Notes under the pieces: generated by a model
The model's database searches: none
The model's input: only the letters and a program-made list of their open reading frames with translations
Told to the model about the DNA's origin: nothing
Part shown: one piece after another, positions 41,291 to 49,019 of the stretch
How positions within the stretch are numbered: the stretch's first letter is position 1
Layout: each line of letters begins with the position of its first letter
NCBI GenBank assembly: GCA_964492335.1
Contig: CAZBJX010000001.1
Span: 1-64,000, forward strand
Reading direction: 5' to 3'
From: JAFGCL01 sp964492335
Lineage (GTDB): Bacteria; Chloroflexota; Dehalococcoidia; UBA2247; RBG-13-53-26
DNA length: 64,000 nucleotides
Program-made: the position numbers and the translations under genes

Positions 41291-41992
41291 CTAGGGTTTC
41301 CACTTCTCCCAGACCCGGCCGACCAGGTCCGGCCCGGGCTTGAGGGTCACCTGCCCCGGCTGCCAGCCGGAGGGGGTGACCTCGCCGGTGGCGCGCACGT
41401 GCTGGAAGGCCTTGATCTGCCGCACCAGCTCCTCCGGGTTGCGCCCCACCTCCGGCGTCAGGGACTCCATGGCCCGGATGACGAAGTCGGGGTCAATTAT
41501 GAAGCGGCCGCGGATGTCCACTCCGGCAGCCTCATCGTAGACCCCGTATATCTGCCCGATCTGCCCCCCGGCGTCCGACAGCATGGGGAAGGGCACGCCG
41601 CCCTTGACCATCTTGGTCAGCTCCTGCTCCTGCCAGATCTTGTGGACGAAACGGCTGTCGGTGCTCATGGCCAGGAACTCCACTCCCAGGGCCTGGAACT
41701 CCGGGTACTTGGCGGCGACCGCCGCCAGCTCGGTTGGTCAGACGAAGGTGAAGTCACCCGGGTAGAAGCAAATGACGATCCATTTCCCCTTGTAGTCCGA
41801 CAACTTCACCGGCTTGAACCCGAAGCCCTCCACGAAAGCATTGGCCTCGAAATCGATGGCTTCCTTCCCGACACGTGCCTGCACTCTCTTCTCCTCCTGC
41901 AACGTTGTGGTCCCGGTTGCCGGGGCTGCCGCGGACGCCGACAGAATCGGCCCGCGGGCAGGCTTGACGCAGCCCTCTTTCATCTCTGCCAT
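41291..41992 (-). CDS. AhpC-like peroxiredoxin, selenoprotein
   Basis: A 233-residue peroxiredoxin of the AhpC/Prx1 type. The reading frame is interrupted only by a TGA at 41740-41738, codon 85, in PGDFTFV-U-PTELAAV, exactly the peroxidatic cysteine site. The frame continues with EFLAMSTDSRFVHKIW, VPFPMLSDAGGQIG, YGVYDE and RGRFIIDPDFVIRAMES. A stem-loop fits a bacterial SECIS. The usual C-terminal resolving cysteine (GEVCP) is T (GEVTP), so it is a 1-Sec type that needs an external reductant. The N-terminal 35 residues are a Pro/Ala linker with one Cys. It reduces peroxides, useful for an anaerobe. ATG 41992 has AAGGAGG upstream. Confidence 0.85.
41710..41740 (-). promoter_or_regulatory. UGA codon and SECIS-like stem-loop 2
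   Basis: UGA at 41740-41738, 10 bases, then a perfect 7-bp stem TGGCGGC (41727-41721) and GCCGCCA (41716-41710) with loop GGTC. Loop starts 17 bases after UGA and contains GGU as in E. coli fdhF. Spacer length equals that of the other selenoprotein. Confidence 0.75.
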
Positions 41993-42007
41993 AGCACCTC
42001 CTTCTTC

Positions 42008-42075
42008 TGTTGTGATGACTGGTCTGCAGACAGACTGGCCCCAGAATGCGGTTGGCTGTGTTATGGTGACTGGTC
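42008..42075. repeat. 17-bp direct repeat upstream of the peroxiredoxin
   Basis: TGTTGTGATGACTGGTC (42008-42024) and TGTTATGGTGACTGGTC (42059-42075) differ at two positions and are 51 bases apart, immediately upstream of the peroxiredoxin start. They could be binding sites for a redox regulator. A short palindrome GTCTGCAGAC lies at 42022-42031. Confidence 0.45.
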
Positions 42076-42150
42076 AGACGGGTCATCTACGACCTTACCA
42101 TCTGCCCGCTGCCGCTGTCAACGGTTGAGGGCCCGGGCCCGCCCGGCCCC

Positions 42151-43545
42151 TCAACCGGGCCAGTTCCCTGGGTTCATGATCCCGTTGGGGTCCAGCAGCC
42201 CCCGGACCCGGCTGATCAGCTGGTGGCTGACCGGGTCCATCTTCTCCACGATCTTCCTCTGTGCGGACACCTCCGCCTTCCAGGGTATTCCGCCCATTTC
42301 CAGGACGGCCTCGTTGGTCTCTCTCATGGCCTGCCGTACCTGTTCCACGGAGTCCTCTTCGGCCCGGTTGAAGGGGTAGACGAAGCCGAACATGCAGCTG
42401 TGGCAGTAGCCCAGTATCTGGATCCCGGGCAGGAACGTCAGGCCCAGCCGGGAGGCGATCCGGGTGCCCGCGGCCCAGCCCTCGGGTATGCTGTCTACCG
42501 GGAGTATGGCCCCGCAGTACCGGTAGCCCCCGCCCTTCCGGAAGTCGGCCGCCAGCGCCGGACTGACGTAGGGGGGCTTCTCCACGAACCGGCCCTTGAT
42601 GATGTCGGGCACGGGGTACCTGTACCAGACCTGGCCCCCGCCGGCGCCGGCGGGCCCGGCCACGATCCTCTCCAGCAGGGCCTTCTTGTAGGCGATCTCC
42701 TCATCCAGGTCCCCGGTGATGCTGGCGCTGACGTACTGGCGCGACTGGAGGCCGTCGGCCGAGGAGAAGCCGACCACGAAGAGGTTGTCCACCACGTCCG
42801 TGTGGGTGACCTGGTAGAGCAGGTCCGGCAGCAGGTCCACGTTCCTCAGGGAGTAGCCGACCACATCCAGTATCCGCCTGCGGGGGAAGAGCTTCAGGGA
42901 CAGCCTGGTGATGATGCCCGTGGTGCCGTTCCACCCGCAGAAGAGCCCGGCCAGGTCCGGCAGGGGGCCCTTGCAGAAGGGCCACGCCGAGACCGAGCCG
43001 CCCCCGATGGTGCAGATCTCGCCGGAGGGCAGCACCACCTGCATCCCGTTGATGTGGTGGGAGTTGTTGCCGTAGCGCAGCGAGAGGTTGCCGTGCCCGC
43101 GTATCACCATGTTCCCCACGACGGTGGCCATGGGGGGCGCCTCCGGCCGGGAGTGCTCCAGGTCGGGGCACTGGCTGTCCAGGTAGGAGCCCAGGGCCCC
43201 CTGGGTCACTCCGGCCTCGATCACCACGTACCGGCGCGGCCGGTTCAGCTCCAGGATGCGGTCCATCCTCTTCATGTCCAGGACTATGCCGCCATCGGCC
43301 GGCAGGCCGAGCCCGTTCAGGGTCAGGTTGGCGCCCATCGGGGTGATGGGCACCAGGTGCCGGTTGGCCAGCAGCACGATCTTCTGCACCTGTTCAACCG
43401 TGGCCGGCATGGCCACGCAGTCCACCCTGCGCGGGCCTTCGGTCCCGGAGTCGATGGAGTAGATGAAGAGCTCCTCGGGCCGGTTGGAGGCGTAGTCCTG
43501 GCCAACGATGTCCACCAGTGATCGGTATACCGCGTCATTGCTCAT
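42151..43545 (-). CDS. FAD-linked oxidase (VAO/GlcD type)
   Basis: About 464 residues. The N-terminal FAD domain has ATVEQVQKIVLLANRHLVPITPMGANLTLNGLG and VVIEAGVTQGALG, and MATVVGNMVIRGHGN; the C-terminus has the substrate-binding domain and LLDPNGIMNPGNWPG, as in vanillyl-alcohol oxidase, 4-cresol dehydrogenase and glycolate oxidase relatives. Substrate unknown. Starts at ATG 43545 (SD GAGAGGAG 12 bases upstream) or GTG 43572. It lies with two other flavoenzymes, suggesting a catabolic set for an aromatic or hydroxy-acid compound. Confidence 0.85.
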   Translation of the reverse strand: MSNDAVYRSLVDIVGQDYASNRPEELFIYSIDSGTEGPRRVDCVAMPATVEQVQKIVLLANRHLVPITPMGANLTLNGLGLPADGGIVLDMKRMDRILELNRPRRYVVIEAGVTQGALGSYLDSQCPDLEHSRPEAPPMATVVGNMVIRGHGNLSLRYGNNSHHINGMQVVLPSGEICTIGGGSVSAWPFCKGPLPDLAGLFCGWNGTTGIITRLSLKLFPRRRILDVVGYSLRNVDLLPDLLYQVTHTDVVDNLFVVGFSSADGLQSRQYVSASITGDLDEEIAYKKALLERIVAGPAGAGGGQVWYRYPVPDIIKGRFVEKPPYVSPALAADFRKGGGYRYCGAILPVDSIPEGWAAGTRIASRLGLTFLPGIQILGYCHSCMFGFVYPFNRAEEDSVEQVRQAMRETNEAVLEMGGIPWKAEVSAQRKIVEKMDPVSHQLISRVRGLLDPNGIMNPGNWPG

Positions 43546-43638
43546 CAGCAGCCTGGCTCCTCTCTCCGGCACCCTCAAAGGGCAGCACGGCCGCCCTGGC
43601 GGGTGCTCTGGTTGTGCGGCCGTCCCCGCCGGCGCTGG

Positions 43639-45624
43639 CTAGATGTGGCGCCCGATGTCGTATCCGTCCGCGATCGCGGCCAGGATGGTCCCCCGGTCTT
43701 CACCCGCAGCCCGCCTGGCGTCTCCTGCCGAGTGCACTTCGATTCCCATGGTCTCCGCTGTCCCGGCCAGGCGCCTGTCGGGGCGCCGCCGGCCGGCCAG
43801 CACCACGGTGTCCACCTCGACCGGGCTTTCCGTGCCGTCCCCGTCCACGATCCTCACTTCGTCGAAGGGCCTGATACTGACCTGCCCCGCGCCGCGATAT
43901 ACCCGCAGGCCCTTCTGCTGCAGCACCCTCTGCAGGAGGTAGAGCCTGTCGGCCATGGCCATCTTCGTGGCCAGGTGGCGCTCCTGTGCGGCCACGCTGA
44001 CCCTGGCGCCGCCCTCGGACAGGTAGTCCGCCACCTGGAGGCCGATCTGATCGCCACCCACTACCAGGATATCATCACCTGCCGGCCTCTGTTCCTCCAG
44101 GAGCTCATCTACCGCGAGGACCCGGATGTCCCTGACGTTCTCCAGGCCGGCCACGAATCCGAGGGGCACATCGGGGAGGGACCCCGTGGCGGCCACCAGC
44201 ACGTCAGGGCGCATCTCCTCCAGAAGGCGCCCATCGACCGGCGTGTTCAGCCGGACCTCCACGCCCAGGGCGTTGAGCTGCCTTTCGTACCAGGGGATGA
44301 TGTCCGCGATCTCCCGCCTCCCGGGCATCATGCAGGCCCACCTCAGCTGGCCACCCGTCCGGCCCCTGCCTTCGCAGAGCATCACCCTGTGCCCGGCAAA
44401 GGCCGCCCGCCGGGCCGCCTCCAGCCCTGCGCAGCCGGCCCCGGCCACCAGGACCCTCCTGGGGCTGGAGGCTTTCTCACCCCGGACCTCGGCAATGGCA
44501 TGCTCCCTGCCGGCCCGGGGGTTGACCGCGCAGGTCACTTCCCCGCCCGCTGGCCGGTCGAAGGCGCCGATGCAGCCCTTGCACTCCGCGATGCAGGGCC
44601 TGATCTCCGCCAGGCGGCCCTGCCTGGCCTTGTCGATGAGCAAGGGGTCGGCGATGTGGGCCCGGCCCATGGCCACCAGGTCCGCCGCGCCGCGCCTGAC
44701 TATGTCATCAGCCATCACCGGGTCCTTGATGCGCACCACGGCCATGACCGGCAGGGACGTGTGCTTCCTGACCTCAGCGGCCAGGTGCAGATAGGCCCCC
44801 TGCTCCTCGTACATTGAGGGCACGAACCAGCGCCGGCCGCCAACCACCCCGCCGGCTATGTGCAGGCAACTGGCCCCCTCCGCCTCGAGGACGGGGGCCA
44901 GCCGGCAGGCGTCGGGCAGTGTCCAGCCGGCAGCGGGCAGGAAGTCGTCCCCGTTCACCTTCACCCCGACCGGGGTGGGGGCGCCCGCCTGTTCGCGCAC
45001 CGCCCGCACCACCTCCAGCAGGAACCGGGCCCTGTTCTCCAGGCTGCCCCCGTATTCGTCGCCCCTCCTGTTGTAGTACGGTATCAGGAACTGGCTGAGC
45101 AGGTAGTCGAAGGCGGCGTTGATCTCCAGGTAGTCGAAACCGGCCCTGATACACAACCTGGCCGCCAGTCCGAAACCGCGGACGACCTCCCCGATTTCCT
45201 CTCCGGTCATGCCCCTCGACGCCGCGTGGCGGCCGGCGGCCATCGGCGGGACGTGCGAAGGGCCGACGCTTATCCCAGGTCCCTCCACCCCGGCGGTCTG
45301 CGTCAGTTGAATGCCGGCCTTAACGCCGTGCCGGCGGATGGCCTCCACCAGCTCCCGCAGCCCGGGGAGGGCCCTCTCGTCCCACAGGGGCACCCTGCGC
45401 GGGCCGGGCCCGCCCTGCCCCGCCGGGTGCACCATGGTGCCGGACACGATGATCATTCCCGGCCGCCCCCTGGCCCTTTCTGCATAGAAGGAGACCAGCC
45501 GCCGGTCCGGGCAGCCGTCTTCGTCAACGCCGAAGCCCAGGGTCATGCCCGGCATGACGGCCCGGTTCTCGAGCCGGAGCGTGCCTATTCCGACTGGGCT
45601 GAAGAGGTGCTTCAGGGCTGCCAT
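43639..45624 (-). CDS. Enoate reductase/2,4-dienoyl-CoA reductase-like flavoenzyme
   Basis: A 661-residue Fe-S flavoprotein. Residues 1-350: an OYE-type FMN barrel (GTLRLENRAVMPGMTLGF, GIQLTQTAGVEG, FDYLEINAAFDYLLSQFL, GVKVNGDDF). Then a 4Fe-4S motif (RPCIAECKGCIG...TCAVNP). Residues 385-661: a two-dinucleotide domain (VLVAGAGCAGLEAARRA, ILVVGGDQIGLQVADYL). This is the architecture of FadH, enoate and trimethylamine dehydrogenase families, which reduce unsaturated acids or CoA esters. SD not clear. It is transcribed with the FAD oxidase and follows the GMC-like gene. Confidence 0.9.
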   Translation of the reverse strand: MAALKHLFSPVGIGTLRLENRAVMPGMTLGFGVDEDGCPDRRLVSFYAERARGRPGMIIVSGTMVHPAGQGGPGPRRVPLWDERALPGLRELVEAIRRHGVKAGIQLTQTAGVEGPGISVGPSHVPPMAAGRHAASRGMTGEEIGEVVRGFGLAARLCIRAGFDYLEINAAFDYLLSQFLIPYYNRRGDEYGGSLENRARFLLEVVRAVREQAGAPTPVGVKVNGDDFLPAAGWTLPDACRLAPVLEAEGASCLHIAGGVVGGRRWFVPSMYEEQGAYLHLAAEVRKHTSLPVMAVVRIKDPVMADDIVRRGAADLVAMGRAHIADPLLIDKARQGRLAEIRPCIAECKGCIGAFDRPAGGEVTCAVNPRAGREHAIAEVRGEKASSPRRVLVAGAGCAGLEAARRAAFAGHRVMLCEGRGRTGGQLRWACMMPGRREIADIIPWYERQLNALGVEVRLNTPVDGRLLEEMRPDVLVAATGSLPDVPLGFVAGLENVRDIRVLAVDELLEEQRPAGDDILVVGGDQIGLQVADYLSEGGARVSVAAQERHLATKMAMADRLYLLQRVLQQKGLRVYRGAGQVSIRPFDEVRIVDGDGTESPVEVDTVVLAGRRRPDRRLAGTAETMGIEVHSAGDARRAAGEDRGTILAAIADGYDIGRHI

Positions 45625-45708
45625 CTGACTTCCGCCGGCCCGGGCGCGAGGCCCGCCTCAGGGAAATGGTACCATGCCCTGCCGCCATCCAGGGAGGGGG
45701 GCCGCCGG

Positions 45709-47112
45709 CTACGAGGCGGGGCCGGCTTTGCCGCGCGGGCCGTCCAGCCTCTCCAGGAGGCGGGGGGCAAACCACTTGGTCAGGGTCACCAGGGTCAGGA
45801 CCGGCGGCCTCGACGGCGCTCCCGGCAGGGAACTGATATCGCAGACGAAGCAGTTCTTGATCGGCGTCTCCAGGCCCTGGTCAACCACCACGCCCATGGG
45901 GCAGGTGCCGCCGGGATGGCCGAAGCTCAACCCCCCCCTGACGTGGCTGAACCCGGCATGCTTGATGGTCCTGCGCTCGCATCCCATGGCCAGCAGTATC
46001 TTCTCGTTGATGTAGCGGCAGTAGTTCATCCTGTCTTCGTCCGCAGTCGTTATGGTCTTGGAGACCCGGCCGGTGTAGGTGACGCGCCCCACCCCGTCGT
46101 CGTGGATCTTGTTCATGATGCTCACCATCCGCGGATAGTCGCTGTACACCTTCCGGAACCCTTTCAGCCCGGACCCCATCACCTGGTACGCGGACCAGAA
46201 GAGGCGGGACCAGCTGATATTGGTGGCGAAGAAGGTGCCGTTTGTGTCATCGGCCAGGAATATCGAGTTCCCGTGCTCATAGAGGTTGCTCTTGAGGTCC
46301 CCTCCCCTGGGCAGGAGACCGATGGACCCGAAGCTCGGGTCCCCGAAGAGCCTCGTCCCGGCGCCCCTCACCCCGGACCTGGTCATGATGCCGGCCGATC
46401 CTATTCCTCCAGCCGCGGAGACCACCGCGCGGCCCCGTATCTCGTATTCCTGTCCATCCCTCACACCCCTGGCAACGACGCCGGCCGCCTCTCCGTTCTC
46501 CACTATGATATTGCGCACGTCTGTGTAGACCTGCAGCCTGGCCCCGTGCTCCGCGGCCTCCTGGGCGGCGTAGTAGCCCATCCACTTGGCGCCGCTCTTG
46601 CAGCCGAAGGAAGACGTCGTGCAGCCATACTGGCACTTGTCGAAGTTGATGTGCCGGTAGGCGACCTCAAAGGGCAGGCCCATGGCGTTGGTTACCTCCA
46701 GCATACGCCTGGTGGTGGGCCCCAGGAACTCATCCGGCGTCCTGTGGACCCAGGTCTCCTTCATGGCGTCCTCCAGGTGTGGCCTGAGGTCCACCCCCAT
46801 CCCGTCGAACATCTCCAGCGGCGGCATCCCGGCGATGCCGGCGTAGAGGTATGAGCCTCCCCCGACGCCGGTGCCCAGGACCACGCCATGGCCCTCCAGC
46901 GTCTGCTGCCATATGTTGGGGAACTTGGCCCTCACCATGTGCTCCCCGTTGAGCATTCCCATCATGGTGCCGATGCCCTTGAGGCTGTTGCCCCCCTTCT
47001 CGATCAGGATCACCTTCTTGCCGGCCTTTGCCAGGTCCTTGGCCAGGACGCAGCCGCAGGGGCCGGCCCCCGCTATGATTACATCAAACCCCTCCAGCCT
47101 CTTGACTGCCAT
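45709..47112 (-). CDS. GMC-type FAD-dependent oxidoreductase
   Basis: About 467 residues. FAD site FDVIIAGAGPCGCVLAKDLAKAGKKVILIEKG, then VLGTGVGGGSYLYAGIAG and VVSAAGGIGSAGIMTRSG, with the C-terminal HVRGGLSFGHPGGTCPMG and DISSLPGAPSRPPVLTLV typical of GMC and cholesterol-oxidase-like enzymes (the H and N/P positions form the active site). A Cys-rich loop (DKCQYGCTTSSFGCKSG) may hold an Fe-S or structural site, as in sugar and fructose dehydrogenase relatives. ATG 47112 has GGAGG 6 bases upstream; 47118 is too close. The MarR-type gene is divergent and probably controls it. Confidence 0.85.
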   Translation of the reverse strand: MAVKRLEGFDVIIAGAGPCGCVLAKDLAKAGKKVILIEKGGNSLKGIGTMMGMLNGEHMVRAKFPNIWQQTLEGHGVVLGTGVGGGSYLYAGIAGMPPLEMFDGMGVDLRPHLEDAMKETWVHRTPDEFLGPTTRRMLEVTNAMGLPFEVAYRHINFDKCQYGCTTSSFGCKSGAKWMGYYAAQEAAEHGARLQVYTDVRNIIVENGEAAGVVARGVRDGQEYEIRGRAVVSAAGGIGSAGIMTRSGVRGAGTRLFGDPSFGSIGLLPRGGDLKSNLYEHGNSIFLADDTNGTFFATNISWSRLFWSAYQVMGSGLKGFRKVYSDYPRMVSIMNKIHDDGVGRVTYTGRVSKTITTADEDRMNYCRYINEKILLAMGCERRTIKHAGFSHVRGGLSFGHPGGTCPMGVVVDQGLETPIKNCFVCDISSLPGAPSRPPVLTLVTLTKWFAPRLLERLDGPRGKAGPAS

Positions 47113-47129
47113 CAGCATCCTCCGTATTA

Positions 47130-47141
47130 TTAGCTTACTAA
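47130..47141. promoter_or_regulatory. TTAG-CTAA dyad in the MarR/GMC intergenic region
   Basis: TTAGCTTACTAA: 4-base arms around CTTA in an AT-rich patch 18 bases from the GMC start. A plausible operator for the divergent MarR-type regulator, or a further site for the DtxR-type regulator, whose operators also have TTAG/CTAA arms. Confidence 0.35.
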
Positions 47142-47248
47142 CTATTCTGGTGCTCAGTTTAGGGGTTTTGCGGGGCCTCTGTCAATAGCACCGGGCAGCG
47201 CCGGCGCCATGCCGGCCCGCGGGGGAATGACGCCCTGGCCCCGGCGCC

Positions 47249-47800
47249 ATGGAGTTGTCAATGGCAGCAGCGCGAAAGACGAAAACGGACTACGCCAGGT
47301 ACGTCCCGTTCGTGGGGCGAGAGCGAAACCTGCACATGCTTCTCTACCTGACGGAGGCTGCGCTGCACGAGGCCAGGGGCGCGCAGCTGGCGGCCATGGG
47401 GCTGACGCCGGCGGACTCCGACCTCATGTTCCTGGTGGACGCCCTGGGGGAATCGGCCTCGCCGGCCGCGCTCTCCCGATGGTTCCGGCGGAAGCCGCCG
47501 ACGGTATCCGTCAAGCTGGACCACATGGCGGCCAGGGGGCTGGTGGAGCGGCGCCCGGTCCGCGAAAACAAGAAATCCAAGAGGGTGGTGCTCACCGGCA
47601 GGGGGCGGGCGTCGCTCCGGGACGCCATGGAAGAGGACGTCATCGACCGGGTGATCGGCTCCCTTTCAGAGAGGGAGTATGAGCAGCTGTGGCGCCTGCT
47701 GGAGAAGCTGAAGGCCGGGGCGCAGGCGCAGGCCAGGCGGCTCAAGGCGGCCGGGCGGGCCGGCGGCGGGGGGGAAGGGCCCGGCACGGGCCAGGCCTGA
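47249..47800 (+). CDS. MarR-family transcriptional regulator
   Basis: A 183-residue MarR-type protein: helices LHMLLYLTEAALHEARGAQL, the DNA-binding part LSRWFRRKPPTVSVKLDHMAARGLVERR, wing KSKRVVLTGRG and a C-terminal dimer helix (SLSEREYEQLWRLLEKLKA) with a basic-Gly tail. It is divergent from the flavoenzyme cluster, the usual place for a ligand-responsive repressor of a catabolic operon. ATG 47249 or 47261; no clear SD. Confidence 0.85.
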   Translation: MELSMAAARKTKTDYARYVPFVGRERNLHMLLYLTEAALHEARGAQLAAMGLTPADSDLMFLVDALGESASPAALSRWFRRKPPTVSVKLDHMAARGLVERRPVRENKKSKRVVLTGRGRASLRDAMEEDVIDRVIGSLSEREYEQLWRLLEKLKAGAQAQARRLKAAGRAGGGGEGPGTGQA

Positions 47801-47865
47801 CGGACAGGCGCACCGGGGCAGGGTGGCCCCTCGTGCGCGGGCCGGCCGCCTTGACGGCGGGGCCC

Positions 47866-48252
47866 TCAGCTGCTGTGGAAGTGGGGCTCGTCACCGCCGA
47901 ACTGCTTCTCATACTTGCGCCGGGAGCAGTCCTGGCAGCGGAACTCGGGCCTCTTGTCGTTCATCCTGTCGTAGTCTGACTTCTTGGCCAGCCGGTATCC
48001 GTGATCGGCCGGATGCCCGCAGTCGGCGCAGACGATGCCCTGCTGCACCTCCCACACCTCGCCCTTGAGGATGGTGGTCTTCTGGAATATCCATCGGTCG
48101 ACCCAGAAGAAGATAAGCCCGCCGATGAGGTTGGCCAGGATGGTGGCCACCGTGGTCCCCATCGAGGCGAACCACACCACGCAGACGGCCAGGATGGGCG
48201 TGGAGAGCTGCCATCGTATGAGGTAGAGGAAGTACTTCCTGAGCAGGGCCAT
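47866..48252 (-). CDS. Membrane protein with C-terminal zinc ribbon
   Basis: A 128-residue protein with two membrane helices (WQLSTPILAVCVVWFA, TVATILANLIGGLIFFWVDRWIF) of GtrA-like look, then a zinc-ribbon region (VCADCGHPADHGYRL, RCQDCSRRKYEKQF). It begins just upstream of the GNAT gene's stop (24-base gap). Not a named family that I recognise; possibly a membrane sensor. Expression would follow the GNAT gene. Confidence 0.7.
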   Translation of the reverse strand: MALLRKYFLYLIRWQLSTPILAVCVVWFASMGTTVATILANLIGGLIFFWVDRWIFQKTTILKGEVWEVQQGIVCADCGHPADHGYRLAKKSDYDRMNDKRPEFRCQDCSRRKYEKQFGGDEPHFHSS

Positions 48253-48276
48253 GGGTCCTCCTGTCCGGCGCGCAGC

Positions 48277-48741
48277 CTAGAAGTACCGGCGGAAGCAGTG
48301 CGCCCGGGCCTCGAACCCCAGGGACGCGTAGAGCCGGTGCGCCTCCCGGCGCCTGACGTCGCTGCAGAGCTCTACCATGTGGCACCCCGAATCCCTGGCC
48401 AGGGCCACAGCGTGCTCCAGCAGCAGGCGGCCCAGCCCCTTCCTGCGGTGCCTCTCGGTTACTATGAGGTTCTCCAGAAAGGCCCAGGGGGTGCCGTTGT
48501 GCGATAGGTTGGGGACCGTGAGGAGCACGATGGTCCCTGCCACCTCGCCCCCGGCTTCCACCACGAACAGCTGCTGCCTGGGGTCGGCCCTGATCTGGGC
48601 AAAGACCCGCTGGTAGTCGGCCGGCGACGGGTGGCGGCGGTGCTCCACCTCGGAATCGGAGATGGTCAGCTCGCGGTACAGCTCCACGATGCGCGGCACG
48701 TCCCTCTCCTCGGCCAGCCGGATGCGGGGCGCCTCCGTCAT
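48277..48741 (-). CDS. GNAT-family acetyltransferase
   Basis: A 154-residue N-acetyltransferase: IRLAEERDVPRIVELYREL, VAGTIVLLTVPNLSHNG, the acetyl-CoA loop VTERHRRKGLGRLLLEHAV, and CHMVELCSDVRRREAHRLYASLGFEARAHCF. Acceptor unknown. ATG 48741 overlaps the upstream small gene by 4 bases, so it is coupled to the CoA-transferase unit. Confidence 0.9.
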   Translation of the reverse strand: MTEAPRIRLAEERDVPRIVELYRELTISDSEVEHRRHPSPADYQRVFAQIRADPRQQLFVVEAGGEVAGTIVLLTVPNLSHNGTPWAFLENLIVTERHRRKGLGRLLLEHAVALARDSGCHMVELCSDVRRREAHRLYASLGFEARAHCFRRYF

Positions 48742-49019
48742 GCCGGGCCCTCCACCACCATCTCCACCTTCCAGCCGCCGGGCGCGGGAGGGCCGGACAG
48801 CAGGAACTTCACCCGGCGGCCCTGCGTCAGGTGCTCCTCCGATTCGCGGCGCAGCCGGCTGAAGTCGGCCTCCTCCAGGAAGGCGTGGAGCAACTCCACC
48901 CGCTGCTCCAGTCCGGGAGACCCATCGCCGGAGAGGATCCGGCCCATGGCGGCCGCGTGCTCCTGCCTGGCGCGGGTCTGCACGCAGTGCTCGAGGTCGG
49001 GGACCAGCTCGATGCGCAT
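48738..49019 (-). CDS. Small protein coupled to the CoA-transferase
   Basis: A 93-residue soluble protein, not recognised: MRIELVPDLEHCVQTRARQE, then helical EQRVELLHAFLEEADFSRLRRESEE and a strand pair VKFLLSGPPAPGGWKVEMVV. It overlaps the stop of the CoA-transferase gene and the start of the GNAT gene, so all three are translated as a unit. A GTG at 49022 is an alternative start. Similar small proteins accompany CaiB-type genes in some anaerobes, but I cannot name the family. Confidence 0.6.
   Translation of the reverse strand: MRIELVPDLEHCVQTRARQEHAAAMGRILSGDGSPGLEQRVELLHAFLEEADFSRLRRESEEHLTQGRRVKFLLSGPPAPGGWKVEMVVEGPA

Noticed and set aside
41738..41740. Frameshift or sequencing error in the peroxiredoxin
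   Set aside because: The frame is the same on both sides and the codon is at the peroxidatic Cys; a Sec codon explains it better.
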